A DNA stretch of 6,969 bases from Pseudomonadota bacterium. GTDB lineage: Bacteria; Pseudomonadota; Alphaproteobacteria; JAAXGF01. Position 1 is the stretch's first letter, and each line of letters opens with the position of its first letter. Positions 1 through 6,800 of this stretch are shown in pieces. The stretch is from the NCBI GenBank assembly GCA_022563655.1, contig JADFMW010000144.1, forward strand, positions 1-6,969. Reading direction: 5' to 3'. A program made the position numbers and the translations under genes. A model generated the notes under the pieces. The model searched no databases. It saw only the letters and a list, made by a program, of their open reading frames with translations, and had not been told where the DNA came from.

Positions 1-329
1 TCGTAGGGGCTTTCGTCGGGATTGGGGTAACCCATCAGGCCACCCTTGGTCCGCATGGAGCCAAACTGCGGGTACCGCCCGGTAATCATTTTGTGCGGAT
101 AGATCTGATGTCCGGTGTCCCAGATTAGTCGGTCATGGCGGAAGTCGAACGTGGTATGCAGCGCCAGACAAAGTTCAACCACGCCGAGATTGGAAGCAAA
201 ATGCGCAGGCCGTTCCGACACCAAATGACACAGGGCTTCTCGCATCTCGACGGCAAGCCGCTCGAGTTGCGGCAGCGTCAACTTGCTCAGATCCTGTGGC
301 GATTGGATCTTCGAAAGAATCGTATCCAT
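1..329 (-). CDS. dxs: 1-deoxy-D-xylulose-5-phosphate synthase, N-terminal fragment (cut by window edge)
   Basis: Dxs is the cytoplasmic, thiamine-diphosphate-dependent enzyme that condenses pyruvate with glyceraldehyde 3-phosphate to DXP and CO2, the first step of the MEP isoprenoid pathway. Only 109 full codons are present, against a usual total of about 620-640. Family motifs are clear: HFASNLGVVEL (residues 43-53), with H43 aligning to the substrate/cofactor His of E. coli Dxs, then LIWDTGHQIYPHK (68-80, with H74) and the Gly-rich turn RTKGGLMGYP (93-102). The ATG at 329-327 follows a good Shine-Dalgarno GAAAGGA (337-343, 7-nt spacer) and overlaps the ispA stop as TGATG, so the start is well supported and coupling is likely. 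The wording (SNLGVVELCLALH, GYPNPDESPY) differs from proteobacterial Dxs, which I remember as GAGLGVVELT and SGFTKRSESEYD, and resembles planctomycete Dxs. It lies in the lower-GC segment. The function is secure; the donor lineage is inferred from memory. Confidence 0.95.
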   Translation of the reverse strand, partial: MDTILSKIQSPQDLSKLTLPQLERLAVEMREALCHLVSERPAHFASNLGVVELCLALHTTFDFRHDRLIWDTGHQIYPHKMITGRYPQFGSMRTKGGLMGYPNPDESPY

Positions 330-1216
330 CAGTGATTCCTTTCTACAACGTACCGAACAAGAGCTTCCAAGCTGCTTGCCCGCGATCCAAGCGGAGCCAA
401 AGCCTTGCAGGCGTCGTCGCAAAGTAACACGGCGCGGCGTCGACTTTCCTCTACGCCAAGAAGTCCTGGAAAGGTCAGCTTGCCGCGGTCTGTGTCTTTC
501 TTGACGCGTTTTCCAATTTCGGCCTGGTGACCGCTCACGTCGAGTAGATCGTCGATGATCTGAAATGCCAACCCCAGTTTTTCTCCGTATTGCTCCAAAG
601 CCGCTTGCTGCTGGGCATCCGCAGCGGCCGTCGAAGCGCCCAATCGAAGTGCCACCAGAAACATTGCCCCTGTTTTGCGCCGGTGAATTGATTCGAGGTT
701 GTCGAGGTCGCCCTCGGCAAACTCGCTTGCCAAATCGTCGGTTTGGCCGCCGACCATGCCCGCCGGCCCGCCGGCCACGGCGAGGCCGCGAATCAGCTCG
801 CAGCGCACCGCCGGGTCGCGGTGGGTGGCGGGCGCGCTCAAGGTCTCGAACGCCAGGGTCAGCAGCGCGTCGCCGGCGAGGATCGCGGTCGCGTCGTCGA
901 ACTCGACGTGACACGTGGGCTGGCCGCGGCGAACGTCGTCGTCGTCCATCGCCGGCAGGTCGTCGTGCACCAGCGAGTAGGTGTGCACCATCTCCACCGC
1001 CGCCGCGCAGCGCAGGGCCGCGAGCTCGGGAACGTCGAACAGCCGCGCGCTCGCGACCACGAGGAACGGCCGCAGCCGCTTGCCGCCGGCGAGCGTCGCG
1101 TAGCGCATGGCCTCGACCACGCGTCCTTCGAGCCCCTCGGGCCTGGGCAGCAGCCGCTCGAGCGTTTCGTTGACGGCGGCCTCGGTCTCGCGCAGCTCCC
1201 GTTTTAGGTCGATCAA
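329..1216 (-). CDS. ispA: Farnesyl/geranyl diphosphate synthase (polyprenyl synthetase family), apparently mosaic
   Basis: A cytoplasmic trans-prenyltransferase that condenses DMAPP/GPP with IPP to give GPP/FPP (possibly GGPP). The 295 aa match the usual IspA length. Visible motifs are GGKRLRP (44-50, IPP-binding), the first Asp-rich motif DDLPAMDDDD (85-94), GMVGGQ (153-158), K181-T182, and the second Asp-rich motif FQIIDDLLD (218-226). All catalytic aspartates are intact. The start is a TTG at 1216-1214. The frame is closed only three codons upstream by the xseB stop, so no earlier start exists, and no ATG occurs before Met37, which is too far in. The Shine-Dalgarno is weak, so coupling to xseB 9 nt upstream is plausible. 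Residues 1-158 are encoded at about 70% GC or more and read as alphaproteobacterial. Residues from T159 on are at about 56% GC and read as planctomycete-like (TDDLASE, HRRKTGA, GKLTFPGLLGVEES). Product length cannot be fixed from sequence. Confidence 0.93.
   Translation of the reverse strand: MIDLKRELRETEAAVNETLERLLPRPEGLEGRVVEAMRYATLAGGKRLRPFLVVASARLFDVPELAALRCAAAVEMVHTYSLVHDDLPAMDDDDVRRGQPTCHVEFDDATAILAGDALLTLAFETLSAPATHRDPAVRCELIRGLAVAGGPAGMVGGQTDDLASEFAEGDLDNLESIHRRKTGAMFLVALRLGASTAAADAQQQAALEQYGEKLGLAFQIIDDLLDVSGHQAEIGKRVKKDTDRGKLTFPGLLGVEESRRRAVLLCDDACKALAPLGSRASSLEALVRYVVERNH
735..760. other. Composition and lineage breakpoint inside ispA
   Basis: By hand count, bases 1-720 hold 405 G+C (56%) and bases 721-900 hold 134 of 180 (74%). 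Within 721-780 the first 20 bases are 11/20 G+C and the next 40 are 33/40. The switch coincides with the codons for the conserved GMVGGQ motif of IspA, Gln158 being CAA at 745-743. Alphaproteobacterial IspA proteins usually continue as GMVGGQMIDL, while this one continues as GMVGGQTDDL. A short, nearly invariant stretch like this is where homologous recombination between diverged genes, or a false assembly join, would occur. The exact base cannot be fixed, because both parents would share this stretch. Confidence 0.6.
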
Positions 1217-1225
1217 GCGAGAGGC

Positions 1226-1477
1226 TCAGTCTTCGTCGGCCGGCTCGACGCGCAGCGTGCCGTCGCTCGCCATCACGATCCGCTCGACCTTCTGCTGCGC
1301 CTCCTTGAGCTTGGCCTCGCAGTGGCGCTTGAGCGCCGCGCCGCGCTCGTAGGACTCGATCGCCTCGTCGAGCTTGCCCTGCCCGGCCTCGAGCTTTTTC
1401 ACGATGGCCTCGAGCTGCTCGAGCGCCTGCTCGAAGCTCAAGCCCGCGATGTCCGCGGGACCTTTGCTGTCTGGCAT
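1226..1477 (-). CDS. xseB: Exodeoxyribonuclease VII small subunit
   Basis: XseB is the small coiled-coil subunit of exonuclease VII, which with the catalytic XseA degrades single-stranded DNA in both directions in the cytoplasm during repair. At 83 aa it has the normal length. It shows the family signature: LSFEQALEQLEAIVKKLEAG (residues 13-32), then LDEAIESYERG (36-46) and an acidic, amphipathic remainder (KLKEAQQKVERI, 56-67). The ATG at 1477-1475 has a strong Shine-Dalgarno, GGAGGGGGG, shortly upstream. The stop lies 9 nt before the ispA TTG start, and both genes are in the same reading frame. XseA is not in this window. XseB beside ispA and dxs is a familiar arrangement in several bacterial groups and implies co-transcription, not a shared pathway. 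Confidence 0.95.
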   Translation of the reverse strand: MPDSKGPADIAGLSFEQALEQLEAIVKKLEAGQGKLDEAIESYERGAALKRHCEAKLKEAQQKVERIVMASDGTLRVEPADED

Positions 1478-1490
1478 TGCCCCCCTCCAA

Positions 1491-1520
1491 TCGCGCGGGA
1501 AGTGTAAACATAGCGCGCGA
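1491..1520. repeat. Short inverted repeat in the deacetylase-xseB gap
   Basis: TCGCGCG (1491-1497) and CGCGCGA (1514-1520) form perfect 7-bp inverted arms around a 16-nt AT-richer core that holds the candidate -10 box. They could be an operator half-site pair or a weak hairpin. Because the arms are pure CG alternation with one end base in GC-rich DNA, chance is a real alternative. No T-tract follows on either strand, so it is not an intrinsic terminator. Confidence 0.25.
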
Positions 1521-1529
1521 ACGACACAA
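1501..1529 (-). promoter_or_regulatory. Possible sigma-70-type promoter for xseB-ispA-dxs
   Basis: Reading the minus strand, TTGTGT (1529-1524; 3 of 6 to TTGACA) is followed after exactly 17 bases by TACACT (1506-1501; 4 of 6 to TATAAT). This sits in the only AT-rich patch of the 63-base gap between the deacetylase stop and xseB. A start near 1494 would leave a leader of about 17 nt containing the xseB Shine-Dalgarno. The box matches are modest, so the operon may instead be read entirely from upstream of the deacetylase gene. Confidence 0.3.
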
Positions 1530-1540
1530 GCGTCCGCGGT

Positions 1541-2467
1541 TCAGGCCGCCATCAGCGCGCGGACGTGGGCGGCGCTCGAGGCCGCCAGCGCCCCGAGGTC
1601 ATAGCCGCCCTCGAGGGTCGAGACCAGCCGGCCCTGGCAACACTCGGCGGCGAGCTTGGCGATCTCCTCCGTGGCCCAGGCGAAGTCGTCGTCGGCAAGG
1701 CGGAGGCCCGCGAGCGGATCGGCGGCATGGGCGTCGAAGCCCGCCGAGATGAACACGAAATCTGGCTTGAACGCGCCCAGCGCCGGCAATACCTCGGCGT
1801 CCATCGCGCGGCGAAAATCGGCGCTCCCGCTGCCCGCCGCGAGCGGCACGTTGACGACGTTGCCGACGCCGCGCTCGCTGGCGGCCCCGGTCCCCGGGTA
1901 GTACGGCCACTGGTGCGTCGAGGCGTAGAACAGGTCGGGGTCGTTCTCGATCATCGCCTGGCTGCCGTTGCCGTGGTGCACGTCGAAGTCGATCACCGCG
2001 GCGCGCTTGAGGCCGTGTGCCGCGCGCGCGTGCGCCGCCCCGACGACGACGTTGTTGAACAGGCAAAACCCCATGGCCCGCTCGGGCTCGGCATGGTGGC
2101 CCGGCGGACGGCCGGCGCAGAACGCGTTGTCGCCTTCTCCCCCGACGACGGCGTCGACCGCCGCGCACAGCGCCCCGGCCGCCCGCAACGCCGCCTCGCC
2201 CGAGGCGGGCGACAGCACGGTGTCGGGGTCGAGGTGGACGTAGCCCGCGGAAGGCACCGCGGCGAGCACCTGCTCAACGTACGCCGCCGTGTGCACGCGC
2301 TCGATCTGGGCGCGCTCGGCCCGCGGCGCCTCGCGCCGCACGAGGCCGGCGAACTCGGGCCCATCGAGCGCGGCGAGGACGGCGCGCAGGCGCTCGGGCG
2401 ATTCGGGATGGTGCGGCCCGGGGACGTGTTCGAGACACGCGGGATGACTGAAAAGCAGCGTCGTCAC
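1541..2467 (-). CDS. Histone deacetylase family protein (zinc amidohydrolase)
   Basis: A member of the arginase/deacetylase fold family (AcuC, HDAH, acetylpolyamine amidohydrolase), zinc enzymes that hydrolyse acetyl-amide bonds. At 308 aa it is the usual single-domain bacterial length. The active site is complete: HHPESPERL near the N-terminus (19-27), PPGHHA (121-126, the charge-relay His pair H124/H125), DFDVHHGNG (160-168, zinc ligands D162 and H164), SAGFDAH (241-247, third ligand D245), and EGGYD (286-290, catalytic Y289). No signal peptide is seen, so it is cytoplasmic. The start is GTG at 2467-2465, giving TTLLFSHP, the common family N-terminus; the Shine-Dalgarno is only a weak GGGG. 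The substrate could be an acetylated protein lysine, polyamine or small metabolite, and sequence does not decide. It lies upstream of xseB, as in many alphaproteobacteria, and faces away from the RND operon. Confidence 0.93.
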   Translation of the reverse strand: MTTLLFSHPACLEHVPGPHHPESPERLRAVLAALDGPEFAGLVRREAPRAERAQIERVHTAAYVEQVLAAVPSAGYVHLDPDTVLSPASGEAALRAAGALCAAVDAVVGGEGDNAFCAGRPPGHHAEPERAMGFCLFNNVVVGAAHARAAHGLKRAAVIDFDVHHGNGSQAMIENDPDLFYASTHQWPYYPGTGAASERGVGNVVNVPLAAGSGSADFRRAMDAEVLPALGAFKPDFVFISAGFDAHAADPLAGLRLADDDFAWATEEIAKLAAECCQGRLVSTLEGGYDLGALAASSAAHVRALMAA

Positions 2468-2687
2468 GGCGCGGGCCCCGAATGCGACTCAGCGGAAGCG
2501 GCTACAATGCCGCCTGGCCCGCAATCTTTCACAAACCACGGGCGAACGCCAGCGCGCCGCCCCTCGGCCAGGGGTGCGAACAGGTTGGCCTGGGGCGCGA
2601 ACAGGATGGCCTGGGGCGCGAACAGGATGGCTCGGCGCGCGAACAGGATGGCTCGGCGCGCCGTAGCGGTGTAGATTGCGACCCGCC
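2468..2687. promoter_or_regulatory. Divergent intergenic region between the deacetylase and RND operons
   Basis: These 220 bases separate two outward-facing operons and must hold promoters for both, unless one starts elsewhere. On the plus strand TACAAT (2503-2508) is a good -10 match, but no convincing -35 lies 16-18 bases upstream (GAATGC at 17 bases). If used, it would give the adaptor gene a leader of about 170 nt including the tandem repeats. A small hairpin, CCCCT-CGGCC-AGGGG (2560-2574), sits just before the repeats. I see no convincing promoter for the deacetylase gene. No strong Shine-Dalgarno precedes the adaptor ATG. Confidence 0.4.
2578..2661. repeat. Four tandem 21-bp repeats
   Basis: Units begin at 2578, 2599, 2620 and 2641, each opening with GAACAGG and spaced exactly 21 bases. 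Three carry the core GAACAGGATGGC; the first has GAACAGGTTGGC. The tails are CTGGGGCGC in units 1-2 and TCGGCGCGC in units 3-4, and units 3 and 4 are identical. The array ends 26 bases before the adaptor start. A period of 21 is two helical turns, so equivalent bases face the same side of the DNA; it is also seven codons, which keeps all frames open. It may be a multi-site operator or simply a slippage-prone minisatellite. Confidence 0.9.
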
Positions 2688-3890
2688 ATGAACGCGCGAC
2701 ACTTAGCTCGGGGCGCTTTCTTGATCGCCGTGCTCGTCGCCGCGCCGGCAGCGGCGGCGGAGGCCGGCGCGGACGCGCAAGGGACGCTGGTCTGGGTCGA
2801 CGCGGTCACGCGCCAGCCGCTGTACCAGTCGTTTACCGTGATCGGCCGGCTCGTCGCCCGCCAGCGCGGCGTGGTGGCGGCGCGCACCCGCGGCCCGGTC
2901 GCCGAGATGCGTGTCCACATCGGCGACCGGGTGCGCAAGGGCGACGTGCTCGCCGTGATCGATCGCAGCCGCCTCGCCTGGCGGCGCGACCTGGCCGAGG
3001 CCCAGGTTAAAGAGCAACAGGCGAGCCTCGCCAACGCCGAAGCCCGCCAAGCCGTGGCCGAGGCGCGCGTCGCGACGGCCGAGGCGCAGCACGCGCTTGC
3101 CCAACAGGAGCTCGTGCGGTTCCAAAACTTGCGCAAATCAGCGGCATTCTCGCAGGCGCGCCACGACGACCAGCGGCAGCAGGTGGCGGTGGCGCTGAGC
3201 AAGGTCGACGAGGCGAAGGCCGAGGTTCACGAGGCGCTGTCGCTCATCGACCAGAGCCAGGCCCGTATCCTGCGCGCCAAGGCCAACCTCAAGCTCGCCC
3301 GCGACGACCTCGCGCTCGCCCGGGTGCGGGCGTCGTTCGACGGCGTCGTCACCCTGCGCCATACCGAGGCGGGCGCATATCTCGAGGTCGGCGACGAGGT
3401 GGTGACCCTGGTCAACGACCGCGACCTCGAAGTCGAGGCGGACGTGCCGTACAACCGGATCGCCGGTCTCGACGCCGGCGTCGAGGTCAGCATCAGGCTC
3501 GACGACGGCTCACGCCATCGCGCCGTGGTGCGCGCCGTCGGCGTCGAGGAGAACCCCAAGACGCGCACCCGACAGGTGCGCTTCGCCCCCACATTCGGCG
3601 CCGCCGCGAAGAAACTCGCCGACGGCCAGTCGGTGGCCCTCGACCTGCCCATCGGCCCCAAGCGCGACGTCGTCTCGGTGCACAAGGACGCGATCATCCG
3701 CGAGGCCGCTGGCGCGGTGGTGTTCGTGGTCGTCGACGGCATCGCGCGAAAGCGCCCGGTCGAGCTGGGCGAGGCGTTCGGCGCGCGCTTCGAGGTGCTA
3801 GCCGGTCTGGCCCCCGGCGATCAGGTGGTGGTGCGCGGCAACGAACGGCTGCGGCCGGGGCAGTCGGTTCGCTTCAAGGGGGCGTCGTAG
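2688..3890 (+). CDS. RND efflux periplasmic adaptor subunit (membrane fusion protein, HlyD/AcrA family)
   Basis: This adaptor would link the inner-membrane RND pump to an outer-membrane TolC-type channel. Counting from the ATG at 2688 it has 400 aa. Residues 1-24 form a Sec signal peptide (MNARHLARG, hydrophobic FLIAVLVAAP, Ala-rich cleavage zone). There is no lipobox Cys, so it is not lipidated, unlike AcrA. A split lipoyl/barrel-sandwich domain (about 61-92 and 215-243) brackets a long helical hairpin (about 95-212). At its tip, R134, L138 and S145 have the R-x3-L-x6-S spacing of the TolC-docking RLS motif. A beta-barrel (about 246-325) and a membrane-proximal domain (about 330-400, ending RPGQSVRF) follow. 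A TTG at 2676 would add four residues, but the ATG gives a cleaner signal peptide; neither has a good Shine-Dalgarno. The stop abuts the permease GTG. Substrate unknown. Confidence 0.92.
   Translation: MNARHLARGAFLIAVLVAAPAAAAEAGADAQGTLVWVDAVTRQPLYQSFTVIGRLVARQRGVVAARTRGPVAEMRVHIGDRVRKGDVLAVIDRSRLAWRRDLAEAQVKEQQASLANAEARQAVAEARVATAEAQHALAQQELVRFQNLRKSAAFSQARHDDQRQQVAVALSKVDEAKAEVHEALSLIDQSQARILRAKANLKLARDDLALARVRASFDGVVTLRHTEAGAYLEVGDEVVTLVNDRDLEVEADVPYNRIAGLDAGVEVSIRLDDGSRHRAVVRAVGVEENPKTRTRQVRFAPTFGAAAKKLADGQSVALDLPIGPKRDVVSVHKDAIIREAAGAVVFVVVDGIARKRPVELGEAFGARFEVLAGLAPGDQVVVRGNERLRPGQSVRFKGAS
3876..3882 (+). promoter_or_regulatory. Ribosome binding site for the RND permease
   Basis: AAGGGGG lies in the last codons of the adaptor gene, 8 nt before GTG at 3891. 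It fixes the GTG directly after the adaptor TAG as the permease start and implies translational coupling of the two subunits. The next in-frame alternative starts fall inside the first transmembrane helix and would damage it. Confidence 0.7.
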
Positions 3891-6800
3891 GTGGATATCA
3901 TTCGCACCGCCATCGGGCGGCCCATCGCCGTGCTCGCGGCGGTGGTGATGACGGTCATGTTCGGCTTGCTGGCGCTGGGCACCATTCCGATCCAACTCGC
4001 CCCCGACGTGCGCCGGCCGATCATAACCATCACCACCAACTGGGCGGGCGGCGCGCCGGCCGAGGTCGAGCGCGAAATCATCAATCGCCAGGAGGAGATG
4101 CTCAAGGGCCTCGAAGGCCTGACCGAGATGGAGGGCCGGGCCGAGGACGGCCGCGCCCGCATCATCCTCGAGTTCGACGTCGACCACAACATGGACCGAG
4201 CGCTGCTGTTGGTTTCCAACCGCCTCGACCGCGTCACCGGCTATCCCGAGGAGGTTGACGAGCCAGTGCTGAGGACGGCGGGCGCCGAGGACCAAGCCAT
4301 CGCGTGGTTCATCCTGAACCGCGCCCCCGGCAACGATCGCGATATTGGCTCCTACGGCGACTTCGCCCAGGACGTGGTCCAAGACCGCCTCGAGCGCGTG
4401 CCCGGGGTCGCCCGCGTCAACGTCTACGGCGGCCGCGAGCGCGAGCTGCGCATCGTCGTCGATCCCGAGCGCATGGCGCGCTACGGCCTGACCGTGCCGC
4501 AGGTGCTCGTCGCCCTGCGCGCCGCCAACGTGTCGCTCTCGGCCGGCGACGTCGAGGAGAGCAAGCGCCGCTACGTGGTGCGCGCCGACGCCGAGATCAA
4601 CAGTCTCGAGCGCGTGCGGGCGGTGACGCTGCGCAGCGAGACCGACCCCGTCTCGGGCCGCATTGCGCGCGTCTTCGTGGGCGACATCGCCGAAGTCCGC
4701 TTCGCTTACAAAGAGCCCACCGCCCACATCCGCTCCCTCGGCGGAGCGGCGATCGCGATCAACACCATCCGCGAGGCGCGGGCCAACGTGATCGATACGA
4801 TGGAGGGCATCCGCGAGGCGGTGGCGGAGCTCCGGGCCGGGCCCGTGGCCGACGCCGGTCTGCAATTCGAGCAGGTCTACGACGAGACCGAGTACATCAC
4901 CTCGGCGATCGACTTGGTGGTGCAGAACATCTGGATCGGCGGCACACTGGCGGCGCTCATCCTGCTCATGTTCCTGCGCTCCGGGCGGGCAACGCTGATC
5001 ATCGGGCTGTCGATTCCGGTCACGGTGATCGGCACCTTCGTCGCCATGGCGGCGCTGGGACGGTCGCTGAACGTGATCTCGCTTGCCGGGATCGCCTTCG
5101 CCGTGGGCATGGTGGTGGACGCCGCGATCGTCGTGCTCGAGAACATTTTCCGCTTGCGCGAGCAGGGCATTCCGCGCTTCGAGGCGGCGTACCGCGGCGC
5201 CAGGCAGGTGTTTGGCGCGGTGCTGGTCTCGGCGCTAACCACGGTGACGGTGTTCATCCCCATCATGGTCTTGAACCTCGAGGTGGGGCAGCTGTTCCGC
5301 GACATCGCGGTGGCGATCTCGGTGGCGGTGCTCTTATCGCTAGTGGTCGCGGTGACCGTGATCCCGTCGCTCGCCACCAAGCTGCTGGCAACGCCCGAAC
5401 GCCCGCGCCTTGCCCTGCCCGGGATCGACGGCGCGGCCAGGCTTTTCGCGGCCGGCGTCCTTGGCTTTACCGGCGCGATGGCGCGCAGCCGGCTGATGTC
5501 GCTGGTGGTGGTCGGACTGATCTGCGCCGCCGCCGCGGTGTTCACCTACAGCTTCCTGCCCAAGCTCGAGTACCTGCCCGAGGGCAACCGCAACCTGGTG
5601 TTCGGCAGGATGCAGCCGCCACCCGGCTACAATCTCGCCACCACCGCCGCCATCGCCGACGATATTGAAAAGGCGCTCGAGCCCCACATGGCGTCGATAA
5701 CCGGGCCCGAGGCGGAGCCGGGCGGGCCGCCCAAGATTCAACGCTTCTTCTTCGTCGCCAGGCGCGCCCATACCTTCCTCGGCGCCTCGTCGGTCGAGCC
5801 GGAGCGCGCCAGGGAGCTGATCCCGGTGCTGCAAAAGGCGGCGCTCCGCGAGCCCGGCACCTTCGCCTTCTTCAGCCAGGCGTCGCTGTTCGGCCGCGGC
5901 TTGAGCGGCACGCGCAGGGTCGAACTCGACATCTCCGGCCCCAATCTCGAGCACATTCTCTCCGTTGCCCGGCGCGCGGCCGACTTGATCGGCGAGGCAA
6001 TGCCGCTGGCCGAGGGCAACCAGATGCGCCCGGTTCCGGGGCTCGAGCTCGGCGCGCCCGAGGTGCGCATCATCCCCGATCCGCTGCGCCTGGCCGACAA
6101 CGGCATGAGCGTCACCGACCTGGCGCTGAGCGTCGACGCCATCAACTCGGGCCTGCGCATCGCCGAGATCACGGTCGCGGGGCGGCGCATCGACCTCACG
6201 CTGCAGGGCCCGCAAGACCTTGTCACCGCCACCCAGGGCATCGGCCAATTGCCGGTGGTCACGGCCTCGGGGATGATCCTGCCGCTGAGCTCGCTCGCCG
6301 ACATCGTGATGACCGCCGGCCCCACCGAGATCCGCCACCGCGGGCGGGTGCGCACGGTAACGCTCGACGTCGGGCCGGCGGCGCACCTGGCGCTCGAAGA
6401 GGCGATCGAGACGCTGCGCGACCAGGTCATCGCCCCGCTCGAGGCCGAGGGGCTGCCCGCCGGCGTCCGGCTCCGCCTCTCGGGCACCGCCGAAAAGCTG
6501 GCCCAGACCTGGGAGGCGATGCAGCTATTCCTGCTGGTCGCGCTCGCCATCACGTACCTGTTGATGGCGGTGCTGTTCGAGAGCTTCGTCTACCCGCTGA
6601 TCATCATCCTCTCGGTGCCGCTGGCCGCCGCCGGGGGCGTCGGCGGGCTGGTCGCGCTCAACCTGTTCGTCTTCCAGCCGCTCGACATGCTGACGATGCT
6701 CGGCTTTGTCGTCCTCATCGGCATCGTCGTCAACAACGCCATCCTGCTGGTCCACCAGACGCTGTTCCTGATCCGCGAGGAGGGCCTCGATCCGGCCGAG

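Noticed and set aside
2560..2574. CCCCT-CGGCC-AGGGG hairpin as an intrinsic terminator
   Set aside because: Only five base pairs and no T-run on either strand; both flanking operons point away from each other, so no terminator is expected here.
2578..2661. Repeat array as a CRISPR
   Set aside because: Units are directly adjacent with no variable spacers, the period is only 21 bp, and no cas gene is present.
1565..2674. 369-codon plus-strand open frame opposite the deacetylase gene
   Set aside because: It is antisense to a clearly conserved enzyme, is Arg/Gly/Ala-rich as expected from high-GC complementary frames, shows no domain, and its end is only the translated 21-bp repeats.
2482..2691. 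69-codon plus-strand open frame whose TGA overlaps the adaptor ATG (ATGA), a possible leader peptide
   Set aside because: Its EQDG-type repeats are just the 21-bp array read in frame, no Shine-Dalgarno precedes its ATG, and it begins upstream of the only -10-like box.
3798..4865. 355-codon minus-strand open frame opposite the permease gene
   Set aside because: His/Asp/Gly-rich shadow of the RND permease and adaptor 3' end; no recognisable family and no ribosome binding site.
4304..5668. 454-codon plus-strand open frame inside the permease gene
   Set aside because: Arg-rich frame-shifted reading of the permease, which is itself open and conserved throughout this span; not a frameshift, since both sides of the permease continue in frame.
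5340..6386. 348-codon minus-strand open frame opposite the permease gene
   Set aside because: Antisense shadow caused by high GC at third positions; low-complexity composition and no motif.
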